This document shows positions 52,199 through 60,935 of a stretch of 64,000 nucleotides of DNA, piece by piece. Below the pieces are notes generated by a model. That model did not search any database and was not told the DNA's origin. It was given only the letters and a program-made list of their open reading frames with translations. Within the stretch, counting starts at the first letter, position 1, and each line of letters starts with the position of its first letter. The translations under genes were made by a program, and so were the position numbers. This DNA comes from Algoriphagus chordae (GTDB lineage Bacteria > Bacteroidota > Bacteroidia > Cytophagales > Cyclobacteriaceae), in assembly GCF_003254055.1 (NCBI RefSeq), contig NZ_QKZT01000019.1, positions 27,631 to 91,630 of the forward strand, read 5' to 3'.

Positions 52199-52573
52199 AT
52201 GCTTAAAATCACACTTTACATATGGCTTTGCGCTGTTCTGGTAATGAACAGCATGGTGTATTCGGTGATCAAAGTAAATTTCACAATGAACCAGAAATAC
52301 ATCATAGACAATTTCTGTATCAATACGGATAAGCCGATGATGAATTGTGATGGCAAGTGTTATCTAGCAACAAAGCTCAAGGAAGAGCAGGAAAGGCAGG
52401 AAAATACACCGGCTTTAACCTTCAATCAGGACTTTGGAGTGTATATCTCCAACACTACTCTCAGCTACCAACATCCATCGAATTTCACTGAGCTTATTGC
52501 TCATGAATCTTTTTACAAAAACGAGTTTGGCCAAACCATCTCTACAGAAATCGACCATCCGCCGAAGGCGTGA
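52199..52573 (+). CDS. Small membrane-anchored Cys-motif protein, function unknown
   Basis: A 124-residue protein with an N-terminal hydrophobic segment (residues 4-22) and a short exported part holding Cys40, Cys50 and Cys54, spaced C-x9-C-x3-C (FC...MMNCDGKCYLA). It continues with a charged Glu/Lys-Gln helix and an acidic-His tail (ESFYKNEF, STEIDHPP). I recognise no family. Three exported cysteines, with two Met residues beside Cys50, suggest metal or redox chemistry. It is the first gene of a plus-strand run containing MbnH/MbnP-like genes, so a copper role is plausible but unproven. The start at 52199 follows from the promoter box at 52185. Confidence 0.7.
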   Translation: MLKITLYIWLCAVLVMNSMVYSVIKVNFTMNQKYIIDNFCINTDKPMMNCDGKCYLATKLKEEQERQENTPALTFNQDFGVYISNTTLSYQHPSNFTELIAHESFYKNEFGQTISTEIDHPPKA

Positions 52574-52770
52574 TTTTTTTGATCGAGTAACAGATTTCTT
52601 TTCATAAAGTATGATTATCCGTGTCCGATAACTTTCGGATGAAGTCTCTAAGCCTATTTGGTTCGGTAGACAGGAGAATGCAGTGGTTTTGATGTTAGAC
52701 ATTCGAATCCTAGTATTCTTTTGTCTAGCTAAGGGAAAAATGCGGATGAGCATATAAAAACTTTCTATTC

Positions 52771-53889
52771 ATGCGATTTCAATTCCCATCTTGGCTAGGG
52801 TTGATTGGTATGTGTGGCTTAATTTCCTGTGGAAATACTGAGGAAGAACCCATAACTGGTCCTACTCAGATTTCATTGGACGCGCCGGACTATTTTCCGT
52901 CCACTATTGCCATGCCTACTGATAACCCGCTGACTGCAGAAGGAGTGCAACTTGGGAGAATGCTTTTCTACGAGAAAAAGCTATCCGCTGATGGCACGGT
53001 TTCCTGTGGCTCTTGCCACCAACAGCAAAAAGCCTTTTCTGACGGCAATCAATTCAGCTTTGGTGTAAGTGACTCCATTGGAGATATGAACTCCATGTCG
53101 CTTTCCAATCTTCATTGGCAAACCAAATTCTTCTGGAATGGCCGTGCTATTTCACTTGAAGATCAAGCTATACAGCCTATCGAAGATGAGCGAGAAATGA
53201 ATCTTCCGATTGAGGAGGCAGTCAATCGTTTACAGGCAGATGCTAAGTATCCGAGCCTCTTCAAAAATGCATTTGGCACATCAGAGATTAGTTCCAATCT
53301 CATCGGTAAGGCTTTGTCTCAGTTTGAGCGCACCTTGATTTCCGCCAATTCAAAGTTTGATGCCTGGATCAGAAATGAGGTTGAGCTTAGTCCCGAAGAG
53401 CAACTGGGATTGGAGCTTTTCTTCACCCATCCTGAGCCTACGCTTCAACTTCGCGGAGGTAATTGCAGTGATTGTCATATAGGCTTTCTTACTGCGGGTG
53501 ACTCTGAGGGATTAGCAGGCTTTCATAATAATGGCTTGGATTCAGAGGAAAACTTATCGTTAGGGTTGATGGAAATCACAGGAAATTCTTTTGATCGGGG
53601 CAAATTCAAAGCTCCAGGATTACGGAATATTGCCTTGACAGCTCCCTATATGCATGATGGTAGATTTCAAACTTTGGAAGAAGTACTCGATCATTACAAT
53701 GGTCACATTCAAAATAACAGCACGCTAGATGTGTTGATTTTGGAAGCTAGCAATGAACTTCCAGATGGCAGTGGTAACGTAAAGCTGCATCTAAGTGATG
53801 ATGAGAAAGCAGCAATTATCGCCTTTCTCCACACACTCACAGATCAGCAATTTATTGCCAATCCAAAATTTTCAGATCCTTTCAATTGA
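52771..53889 (+). CDS. MbnH-like diheme peroxidase, lipoprotein (copy 1)
   Basis: A 372-residue diheme enzyme of the cytochrome c peroxidase/MauG superfamily. The lipoprotein signal ends at LIS-Cys20. Two c-type heme sites are present: Cys79-GS-Cys82-His83 and Cys232-SD-Cys235-His236. Between them is WNGRAISLEDQA, and the C-terminal domain contains GLRNIALTAPYMHDGRFQTLEEVLDHY, which carries the distal ligand and is typical of this family. In characterised MbnH proteins the hemes oxidise a Trp of the partner MbnP to kynurenine for copper binding. The adjacent MbnP-like gene 91 bases downstream makes that the best hypothesis. Ordinary periplasmic hydrogen-peroxide reduction is the alternative. 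Confidence 0.85.
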   Translation: MRFQFPSWLGLIGMCGLISCGNTEEEPITGPTQISLDAPDYFPSTIAMPTDNPLTAEGVQLGRMLFYEKKLSADGTVSCGSCHQQQKAFSDGNQFSFGVSDSIGDMNSMSLSNLHWQTKFFWNGRAISLEDQAIQPIEDEREMNLPIEEAVNRLQADAKYPSLFKNAFGTSEISSNLIGKALSQFERTLISANSKFDAWIRNEVELSPEEQLGLELFFTHPEPTLQLRGGNCSDCHIGFLTAGDSEGLAGFHNNGLDSEENLSLGLMEITGNSFDRGKFKAPGLRNIALTAPYMHDGRFQTLEEVLDHYNGHIQNNSTLDVLILEASNELPDGSGNVKLHLSDDEKAAIIAFLHTLTDQQFIANPKFSDPFN

Positions 53890-53980
53890 AAAACTAAAAC
53901 AGTCAAATCGAGCCTAGCCTGCTCAAGACAGATCGACAATGTTCTAAGCAAGCGAGATTCTATACGAAAAATAAAAACTC

Positions 53981-54703
53981 ATGAAAAATATACTTTATAT
54001 AGCACTATTCTCATCATTATTGATTTTCTCCTCTTGCAAAGATGAGGAGGTTCCAGCTACGATGGCTATGAACATTACGATAGAGCATGTGCTAGATGGC
54101 CAAGCTCTAGAACTGAATGGAAAGTCATTTACACTTCCATCAGGTGAAGATTTCACTCCAAAAAAATTCAAGTATTACATTTCCAACGTGGTATTGACCA
54201 ACTCCAAAACAGGAGAAACTTATACTGAAATGGACAGCTATCACTTGATCAGCGAAGATGGAAACAAAAATATCAATCTAGGAATGATCCCTTCTTCCAA
54301 TTATGATCAACTTACTTTTTCCATTGGCGTGGATGAAGTTGCTAATGGCAAAATTGACCAAACAGGTGATTTGGATCCAAATTCTGACATGGCTTGGAAC
54401 TGGAACACTGGTTACAAATTCTTGGTATTGGAAGGTGAATTCACCAATGCAAGCTCAGGAGATAGACAAGGTCTAATAATGCATATCGGAACCAATGACA
54501 ATTTCAAAACTCTTTCGCAGCCTCTTTCAGGTGTAAAAGCTGGTATGACTACATCTATCAACCTTACTTCGAATCTGGACGAATTATTCCTTGACCCTAA
54601 TACGCTTGAAATTAGCGAATTGGAAAGCACTACTATTATGTTTGGAGAGGTGGCTGCTCAGGTGGCAGAGAATTACTCTAATGGTTTTTTTACAGTGAAA
54701 TAA
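53981..54703 (+). CDS. MbnP-like copper-binding lipoprotein
   Basis: A 240-residue lipoprotein (LLIFSS-Cys19). The beta-rich mature domain has the MbnP hallmarks: an early FTLPSGEDFTPKKFKYYISNVVLTN strand pair, SYHLI, then the Trp pair in DLDPNSDMAWNWNTGYKFLVLEGEF (Trp139, Trp141). In the methanobactin-linked MbnP a Trp is turned to kynurenine by MbnH and helps bind copper; either Trp here is a candidate. No methanobactin biosynthesis genes are in the window. It lies between two MbnH-like peroxidase genes, which is the strongest contextual support. Confidence 0.8.
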   Translation: MKNILYIALFSSLLIFSSCKDEEVPATMAMNITIEHVLDGQALELNGKSFTLPSGEDFTPKKFKYYISNVVLTNSKTGETYTEMDSYHLISEDGNKNINLGMIPSSNYDQLTFSIGVDEVANGKIDQTGDLDPNSDMAWNWNTGYKFLVLEGEFTNASSGDRQGLIMHIGTNDNFKTLSQPLSGVKAGMTTSINLTSNLDELFLDPNTLEISELESTTIMFGEVAAQVAENYSNGFFTVK

Positions 54704-54710
54704 TCCTATT

Positions 54711-54731
54711 CCCGGGGGCAATGCCCCTGGG
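54711..54731 (+). other. Tight ten-pair hairpin between MbnP and peroxidase copy 2
   Basis: CCCGGGGGCA/TGCCCCTGGG, ten pairs with one G-U wobble and a 1-base spacer (loop realistically CAA or CAAT). It starts 8 bases after the MbnP stop and ends 8 bases before the next start. There is no T-run, so it is more likely an RNA-processing, stability or attenuation element than a terminator. Confidence 0.7.
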
Positions 54732-54738
54732 TTCTCCT

Positions 54739-55800
54739 ATGAAAATTTGTCTTAAACTTCTTCTTTTAACTGGGATTGCTCTGGCTTCTGCATGTACGCA
54801 ATATGAGGAACCTGTATTCCTAGAACATGAACTCCAATACTTTATTCCTGAATTGTCTTCCACACTTCAGGTTGCAGGATTCCCACAACCAGAGCGGAAT
54901 ATCATTTCACAGGAGGGAGTTGCTTTAGGCAAGAAATTATTTTTTGACCCAAGCCTGTCAGCAAATGGCAAGGTCTCCTGTGCTACTTGCCATGCACCTA
55001 GCTTAGCCTTCACCGATGGAGTTGGACTAGGGAGTCATGGTACCACAGGAAATAAATTGCATCGTACTTCACCAGGTATTTTCAATTTAGCCTGGCAAGC
55101 AGATGGGCTGTTTTGGGATGGTGGGGCACACGATCTAGAATCACTCAACTTTGGCCCTCTTACACATCCTGACGAGATGGCAGCCGATCTTAATGAATTA
55201 GTTGCCAATCTTGAAAACAATGAGGAATACAAACAGCAATTCGAACATGTCTTTTCGGCAGAACGAATTGAAAGTGCCCAGGTGAGCCGAGCCATCAGCC
55301 AATATGTGAGAACGCTGATTTCTCAAGATTCTAAGTATGACCGATGGAAAAGGCAAGATGATTCTTTCACTGAATTAGAGTTAAAAGGCTATCAACTTTA
55401 TAAAAAAAACTGCTCCACATGTCATCAAGAAGGTCTTTTCACAGACCGGGATTTTCACAATAATGGCTTAGACAAAGAGTACCCTAACCCTCCAGAACTA
55501 GAAGGTTTATACCAAGGGAGGTATAGAATCACCTCAAAACCAGAAGATATGGGGGCATACAAAACTCCTACACTTCGAAATATAGCCTTGACCGCCCCCT
55601 ATATGCATGATGGGAGACTGGAGACCTTGGAAGATGTTCTCGATCACTATCAAAATGGCATTCAAGTCAATGAATCACTTAGCCCTCAACTTAGCGAGGG
55701 AATCACATTAAACCCATCTGAACGAATTGCACTTCTGGCATTTCTAGCTTCATTAACTGATTCCGTATTTATTCAAAAACATCATCAATCAACTAACTGA
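54739..55800 (+). CDS. MbnH-like diheme peroxidase, lipoprotein (copy 2)
   Basis: A 353-residue lipoprotein (ALASA-Cys19) with the same architecture as the protein at 52771-53889. Heme sites are Cys81-AT-Cys84-His85 and Cys225-ST-Cys228-His229. GPLTHPDEM, the DRWKRQDDSFT linker and the C-terminal GAYKTPTLRNIALTAPYMHDGRLETLEDVLDHYQ complete the family pattern. I start at 54739 because an in-frame Met six codons earlier lies in the hairpin. Its stop overlaps the start of the next gene by one base (TGATG). The two peroxidases share motifs but are not recent identical copies. Confidence 0.85.
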   Translation: MKICLKLLLLTGIALASACTQYEEPVFLEHELQYFIPELSSTLQVAGFPQPERNIISQEGVALGKKLFFDPSLSANGKVSCATCHAPSLAFTDGVGLGSHGTTGNKLHRTSPGIFNLAWQADGLFWDGGAHDLESLNFGPLTHPDEMAADLNELVANLENNEEYKQQFEHVFSAERIESAQVSRAISQYVRTLISQDSKYDRWKRQDDSFTELELKGYQLYKKNCSTCHQEGLFTDRDFHNNGLDKEYPNPPELEGLYQGRYRITSKPEDMGAYKTPTLRNIALTAPYMHDGRLETLEDVLDHYQNGIQVNESLSPQLSEGITLNPSERIALLAFLASLTDSVFIQKHHQSTN

Positions 55801-56855
55801 TGAAATCCATTTACAAAAAAATAGTATTGCTTAGCTTAGTCTGCTTTTCATTCATAGGAATGCAAAAAAGTTATGCTTGCGATAGCTGCAATTTCTTCGA
55901 GTATAGCTTACTCCAAAATAAAAGTTACCTAGGAGTATTCTATAGACATAGAGGATTCAATGATTATAAAAGCTATACAACTGTGTCTCCAGCGGCGCAA
56001 GCTATCCTTACTTATCCGCAGCAACTCTCCACAAAGTTACTACCTGGAAACTATCCAATAGTGATGCATGAACCTGAGGGAAATGATCTCTATGTAAAGA
56101 AATCCAAAGAAGATTATGAGACCTATCAAACCATCGAAGTACGTGGGAACTACACTATAAATAACAAATGGAATTTTACCGCAGTACTGCCTTATGAGTT
56201 CAATAAAGTATACTATGCGGAGTATCTTGAACTACCTAAACCTAGCCGTGACACTACCCTATTCGTCCAAGGCTGGGGAGATTTGACTTTGGCAGGAGAT
56301 TACATTTGGATGATATATAATCAAAAGTCAAGACATACAATTCGTCCAGGATTTGCGGTGAACCTGCCTACTGGTCAAGCTTTGGTCAAGTCAGCAAATG
56401 AAAACCAAGATTACTTTGATCCAATTATTCAACCAGGAAAAAATGCCTTCGCTTTTATCCCAAGATTGAATTACCAATGGTTTCTAAACAATCAAGGAGT
56501 AAATGCCGGAGGAAGCTATCAATTCAGTACAGAGGGTGCTCAGAACTATCAAGCTGGAAATAGCTTTAATGCTTATGCGATCTATTTCCATCAATTTCAG
56601 GCAGGTGAAAAAGTTATTCTCGCACCAAATGCTGGTGTATATTATGAGGCTTCACAAAAGGATACATGGAATGATGTGGAGCAAAATCTCACTGGAGGCC
56701 AGGTGACCTTTGCACAGATTGGCCTAGATTTTAATATCACTCAGAATACCTTGAATATAGTATACCAGCATCCCATCACACAGAATCTAAACGGAAATCA
56801 AATTTTGAATGGAAGTAGATTGAGTGTTGGCATTATCAGGAATTTCAAACTTTAA
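55800..56855 (+). CDS. Predicted outer-membrane protein with N-terminal CxxC, copper-locus partner
   Basis: A 351-residue exported protein. The signal peptide runs to about residue 26 (QKSYA), immediately followed by Cys-Asp-Ser-Cys (CDSCNFFEY), then strands typical of a barrel (YLGVFYRHRGFNDYKSY, WNFTAVLPYEFNKVYY, HTIRPGFAVNLPTGQALV), ending in the aromatic GIIRNFKL. I recognise no precise family; it may belong to the transporter/MetA-pathway barrels. It is translationally coupled to the peroxidase copy 2. The CxxC at the mature N-terminus could bind copper or heme. Confidence 0.72.
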   Translation: MKSIYKKIVLLSLVCFSFIGMQKSYACDSCNFFEYSLLQNKSYLGVFYRHRGFNDYKSYTTVSPAAQAILTYPQQLSTKLLPGNYPIVMHEPEGNDLYVKKSKEDYETYQTIEVRGNYTINNKWNFTAVLPYEFNKVYYAEYLELPKPSRDTTLFVQGWGDLTLAGDYIWMIYNQKSRHTIRPGFAVNLPTGQALVKSANENQDYFDPIIQPGKNAFAFIPRLNYQWFLNNQGVNAGGSYQFSTEGAQNYQAGNSFNAYAIYFHQFQAGEKVILAPNAGVYYEASQKDTWNDVEQNLTGGQVTFAQIGLDFNITQNTLNIVYQHPITQNLNGNQILNGSRLSVGIIRNFKL

Positions 56856-56956
56856 AAGGAATTTGGAGGAAATGCAGGAGCTAAGTGCTACTGTAAGAAC
56901 AAACTGACAGCGAGGATATACGAATTAATGTACTATACTGGCCAATTAGAACAAAC

Positions 56957-57667
56957 TCAGGATAACCAACCTACAATGGTTTCTAGAATAGAGGCTAAGA
57001 AATGATTTTCCCAAAGTGGAGGAGTGGCCAAAACAAAAATTAAGCATATCGATAAAAAACTCATTAAGTCTACCTTGAATATTTTCTTATAGGAAAAATA
57101 GTCATAAACCATTAACGCAATAACTGGAATAAGTAGAGCCATAACAACCCCTATTGGTCCAAAAAGATTAAGTAGCCCAATAAAATCCATCATTCTTGCA
57201 ATTCCAGCAGAACTAAAAATAAGTGTGGCAACCATCATCAGTCGCTTGTGTATAAATGGCTTCCTTCTATAGTTAAGTCCTATTACACTTAAAATAACTC
57301 CCAGTAAAATTGTGGAGAAATCTCTCCCTGCCTGACCAAGATCAGATTGGTAAATCACAGGCACCATGAATGCAACATAGAAACCTGAGATAAGCACAGA
57401 AATCAATATAACAATTCCAAGCAGTCCTAATTCCTTATGTAACTTCAAACGCTTTGAAAACACCAACACTGTTTGGATAAAATACAATAGTATCCATAAG
57501 CCAGCACATAGCCCATGAATATAAATATGTGTATGTAATGACCCTTCTGTATGAATCCGAGAATTGATGGAGAACCCAAATCCTATCATGTTAGATAGCA
57601 AAAAAAAGGTGGCTATTGCCAGAAAAAAAATTCGATGGCCTAGAATTTCTCGTTTAAGCCCCATCAT
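56957..57667 (-). CDS. Predicted polytopic membrane protein, function unknown
   Basis: A 236-residue integral membrane protein with about seven hydrophobic helices (residues about 12-32, 48-68, 80-100, 118-138, 150-172, 180-205 and 212-230). Histidines occur in HTEGSLHTHIYIHGLCAGLW and KPFIHKRLMMVATLIFS, a distribution like cytochrome b561-type or DUF2306-like proteins, but no family is certain. It may start one codon later (57664). The neighbours give no clue; it is 109 bases downstream of the cupin gene on the same strand. Confidence 0.6.
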   Translation of the reverse strand: MMGLKREILGHRIFFLAIATFFLLSNMIGFGFSINSRIHTEGSLHTHIYIHGLCAGLWILLYFIQTVLVFSKRLKLHKELGLLGIVILISVLISGFYVAFMVPVIYQSDLGQAGRDFSTILLGVILSVIGLNYRRKPFIHKRLMMVATLIFSSAGIARMMDFIGLLNLFGPIGVVMALLIPVIALMVYDYFSYKKIFKVDLMSFLSICLIFVLATPPLWENHFLASILETIVGWLS

Positions 57668-57776
57668 CGATTGTTACCATACATACGAAAATAGCCTATT
57701 TCAATTAGGTTAATTACTCAGCTTTTTTAACACGCTAACTATTGAATATTAATAGTATTGCCGAATCAGGATCCAG

Positions 57777-58286
57777 CTATTTTAAATATGAGTTTGCATC
57801 AACAGTTTTTACTGCCTCTTCAAAATTACCTTTGTTAAACTCTCGTATATCAATTGCTACAGGTGGGCCAGGATCTTGACCTTTGGTTCCTGGGGCTGGG
57901 TTTCTTTCCAGATAATTTATATCCACCGTGGATGATGGGAATGTAGCAACTATTTCAGCAACCTCATTTCCTATATTTTTAAATGAATGAGGCACTTTGG
58001 AAGGGATAAAAATTACAGCGTCTTTGTAGACTTCTTTAGACATGCTCCCCAATCGAACCTTGATCCTACCGTTTATTACCATCAAGACTTCGTCAATGGT
58101 ATGCTGATGTAGTGGGATTTCGTCTCCTACTCCAAGCTGTTCTCTAAATACTGACATATTTTGAACTATGCCAGAATCCTTGTCTCCAGGATCAACAACT
58201 AGAGCTAATTTGGAATTTGGCCTATAATCATCTGGATCATCTATAGAATCTAGAGGCGTAAAATCGAATTTTTCAACTATTGCCAT
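57777..58286 (-). CDS. Cupin domain protein
   Basis: A 169-residue cytoplasmic single-cupin protein. Cupin motif 1 reads HQHTIDEVLMVINGRIKV, preceded by GDEIPLHQH, so two or three His/Glu metal ligands are present. Motif 2 reads IFIPSKVPHSFKNIG with a His. The metal site looks intact. It lacks a signal peptide and its partners are not obvious. Single cupins include isomerases, dioxygenases and ligand-binding proteins; I cannot choose among them. Confidence 0.8.
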   Translation of the reverse strand: MAIVEKFDFTPLDSIDDPDDYRPNSKLALVVDPGDKDSGIVQNMSVFREQLGVGDEIPLHQHTIDEVLMVINGRIKVRLGSMSKEVYKDAVIFIPSKVPHSFKNIGNEVAEIVATFPSSTVDINYLERNPAPGTKGQDPGPPVAIDIREFNKGNFEEAVKTVDANSYLK

Positions 58287-58437
58287 AGAACTACTCTCAT
58301 TAGTTTCTAAAACAAGATAACAAATATCACGTATAAATTAATCAACAAAGTTAGATTTATTCAAGAATAGAGGCCATGAAAAGTTTATATATTAGATTTG
58401 GCAGGCAGCGTTACTGCCAGTCCAAATAGCAAAATTG

Positions 58438-58473
58438 TGAAAAAAAAGAGGCTACCCGAAGGCAGCCTCTTTT
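58438..58473 (-). terminator. Intrinsic terminator of the adhesin-PorP-OmpA operon
   Basis: Ten perfect pairs (AAAAGAGGCT against AGCCTCTTTT) with a 10-base loop, starting 27 bases after the OmpA gene's stop. On the minus strand a run of eight Ts completes the terminator. It ends the type IX cassette. Confidence 0.9.
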
Positions 58474-58500
58474 AGCACTATACTATTCACATCAATATTT

Positions 58501-60933
58501 TTACATCGTATCTACTTTCTTCTTTCTACCTGAATAGGTAAAAGATGATTTGCCTACTCTAAGTTCAGTTCGGCGATTCAACTGGTGCATCGCTTCTGTA
58601 CATGTCACTTCATTACAATCATAGATTGGCTTAGATTCTCCAAACCAGGTTTCTTCCATTCTATTGTCTTCAATGCCTCTCTTAGTCAAATATGCCTTCA
58701 CCACATCAGCTCTACGCTCTGACAATGGCTTATTGTATTCCTCTGTTCCACGTTGATCAGTATGTCCTTCGATGTATAACATTAGGTTTGGCATACGTTT
58801 CAGCATAATCGCAGTACGCTCTAGTTCTTTCTTATGCACTGATCTCAGCATTGACTTGTCGAAGTCAAAATAGATAGTTGGGATCGCAGCAAGTTCTTTC
58901 TGGATATCCTCAAATAGGGCCTCAGGATCACAGTAGTTCAAATCTTTGAAGCTTTCAGGGATCTCATAATTCTTGGTAGGGTCAGGGAAGGCCTCCAATA
59001 CTAGTTCTGATCTTCTGTTCAATTGATGATCGGCTTCAGCACATGGAATACCGTTACCACAGTCATTCACCAAATCCTGCTCTCCAAACCATTCCAGTCT
59101 AATTCTATCTCCAGAGATGTTATGCTGTGCCATGTATTCAGTCACTGCCTTAGCTCTATTGTTAGATAGGATAATGTTATACTCATCACTAGCTCTAGAA
59201 TCAGTATATGAAGCTACTAATAGATCTAGGAATGGATACTTAGTCATCATCTCTCCTAGCTTATCCAGTGCCGGTTTGGCATCGTCTCTGATCTTGAACT
59301 TGTCCAAGTCATAATAAACAATGTCCACATATACTGGCAATTGATATGGAATAGCGATCAGCGTATATTCTCTTTTCACTGTGTCTCCTTCAAAGCCTTT
59401 TGTAGTAATACTCTCATCGGTCACACTGAAGTAACCAGGCTTAGAAATCACAATTCCAAAGTCACTATCTGGCTCTAATTCTGCATGCAGCTGACCACTA
59501 GTACCTCTGGTCGTCTGCACATTGCCATTTTGAGTCTTATCTCTCAGTGTAGCCATGTAGCTATCTGTGATCACCAGTCCTTCGCAGTCTATTACTCTAG
59601 CAAGGAATTGCTTATAAACTTCCTGCATGGTATAGATATCATCTAGTCCTTGTCCTCCTTTTCTATTGGAGGAAAGGTATACTTCTTCTTTACCGTCTTT
59701 GTCTACTACCTCACGATAAGCAAAGTCATCCGCCAGCGAGTTGATGGGAATCCCCATGTTTTGCACATTGCTAAACTGAGAAGCAGTATAATCTGCCTGG
59801 AATATATCCATACCTCCTACGCCAGGATGTCCTGTAGAACTGAAGTAAAATGTATCCCCTTTTCTAAAAGCATGAGATTCATTACCGGTAGTATTTATTT
59901 CATCCCCTAAATTGACAGGTGTACCAAAAGCCATGTTCTCGTCATAGGTCACATAATAAAGATCAGTGTCCTTCTGCGGTATTTTTGTTTTTCCATCTTC
60001 AGCTAGTTTTGGCATATCTGAAGTGAAATACAGTCTCTTTGCCTCTTCATCCACAAATGGATTCATCACAGCATATCCAATTGAATCATTGAATGGTACA
60101 GGATAAAAACCTTCAAGTGTGCCATCAGTATTCAACTTGCTATAATAGATCTCTGGCTGAACAACTATATTATCGTGTTTCTTGACCTTTTTAATCTCTC
60201 GAGTAACGGAATAGAATAGTATTCCTTGGCTTTTGTCATAACTAGGGTCTGAAAAGTTAAAGGTCCCAGGTATATTTGACATCAGCTCGGTTACAGTGCC
60301 TGCGGTATCTTGCTTATAAACTGAAAAGTACTCTCGGTCGGTGAAATCACTTTTCTCTTCACTGAAAAATCTGTTCCTCGAATCTATTCTCAGGCTTGGC
60401 ATATCACTTGGATAAATCCCGCCCCGATCTGACACAAAGTACTTATTTCCTGCTGCATCCACAGCAAGATCGAAATCAGAGCCAGCAGAATTCAAGCTTT
60501 CTACCCCTTCAACCTTCACCTTCTTCTTACTTTTTACTGTCAATAGTTTAGCTACATCCAAATCATCTGCAGTTACACCTTTTGCTTGAAGTGTACTTAC
60601 TGCTTCATCAAAATTATCGGTCAACTGGGCTGATCTGAGGTACTGAACATAATCAGAGTTATCTGCTTCATCATAGCCAACGGTAGTTTTCCACCAATCA
60701 TAAGACATGTCATAGTCGCGAAGAATATCCTGAGCTCCAGCTATTTTTTTAGCTGTTTCATAGTTAGGCTTTTTGGCATAGGCTTGCTCATAGATCTCCA
60801 TGGCATTTTTATAATTCATCAGCTCCATCTGCTTATCCGCATAGCGAACCTTGCTTTTTTGCGCCTCTGAAACTCCTACTGATCCAAAGATCATTGCTAC
60901 GGTAATACTGAGTATTGTAAATATCTTTTTCAT
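58501..60933 (-). CDS. OmpA-family protein with TPR, PD40 and two tandem OmpA domains
   Basis: An 810-residue exported protein. The signal peptide ends near residue 24. A TPR-like helical region (YADKQMELMNYKNAMEIYEQAYAKKP) spans about 28-130. About 145-450 are PD40/WD40-like propeller repeats (FDLAVDAAGNKYFVSDRGG, YFTSDMPKLAEDG). Two OmpA C-terminal peptidoglycan-binding domains follow, near 535-640 (VYYDLDKFKIRDDA, LVASYTDSRASDEYN) and 685-795 (YFDFDKSMLRS, YIEGHTDQRGTEEYN). Most relatives have one OmpA domain; two here is uncommon. The gene is 2 bases after porP, in the type IX secretion cassette. I start at 60933, since four earlier codons overlap the porP end. Confidence 0.9.
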   Translation of the reverse strand: MKKIFTILSITVAMIFGSVGVSEAQKSKVRYADKQMELMNYKNAMEIYEQAYAKKPNYETAKKIAGAQDILRDYDMSYDWWKTTVGYDEADNSDYVQYLRSAQLTDNFDEAVSTLQAKGVTADDLDVAKLLTVKSKKKVKVEGVESLNSAGSDFDLAVDAAGNKYFVSDRGGIYPSDMPSLRIDSRNRFFSEEKSDFTDREYFSVYKQDTAGTVTELMSNIPGTFNFSDPSYDKSQGILFYSVTREIKKVKKHDNIVVQPEIYYSKLNTDGTLEGFYPVPFNDSIGYAVMNPFVDEEAKRLYFTSDMPKLAEDGKTKIPQKDTDLYYVTYDENMAFGTPVNLGDEINTTGNESHAFRKGDTFYFSSTGHPGVGGMDIFQADYTASQFSNVQNMGIPINSLADDFAYREVVDKDGKEEVYLSSNRKGGQGLDDIYTMQEVYKQFLARVIDCEGLVITDSYMATLRDKTQNGNVQTTRGTSGQLHAELEPDSDFGIVISKPGYFSVTDESITTKGFEGDTVKREYTLIAIPYQLPVYVDIVYYDLDKFKIRDDAKPALDKLGEMMTKYPFLDLLVASYTDSRASDEYNIILSNNRAKAVTEYMAQHNISGDRIRLEWFGEQDLVNDCGNGIPCAEADHQLNRRSELVLEAFPDPTKNYEIPESFKDLNYCDPEALFEDIQKELAAIPTIYFDFDKSMLRSVHKKELERTAIMLKRMPNLMLYIEGHTDQRGTEEYNKPLSERRADVVKAYLTKRGIEDNRMEETWFGESKPIYDCNEVTCTEAMHQLNRRTELRVGKSSFTYSGRKKKVDTM

Positions 60934-60935
60934 AA

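Noticed and set aside
54721..54738. An upstream ATG for peroxidase copy 2
   Set aside because: It lies in the right half of the hairpin and adds six residues (MPLGSP) before a normal lipoprotein signal that starts cleanly at 54739.
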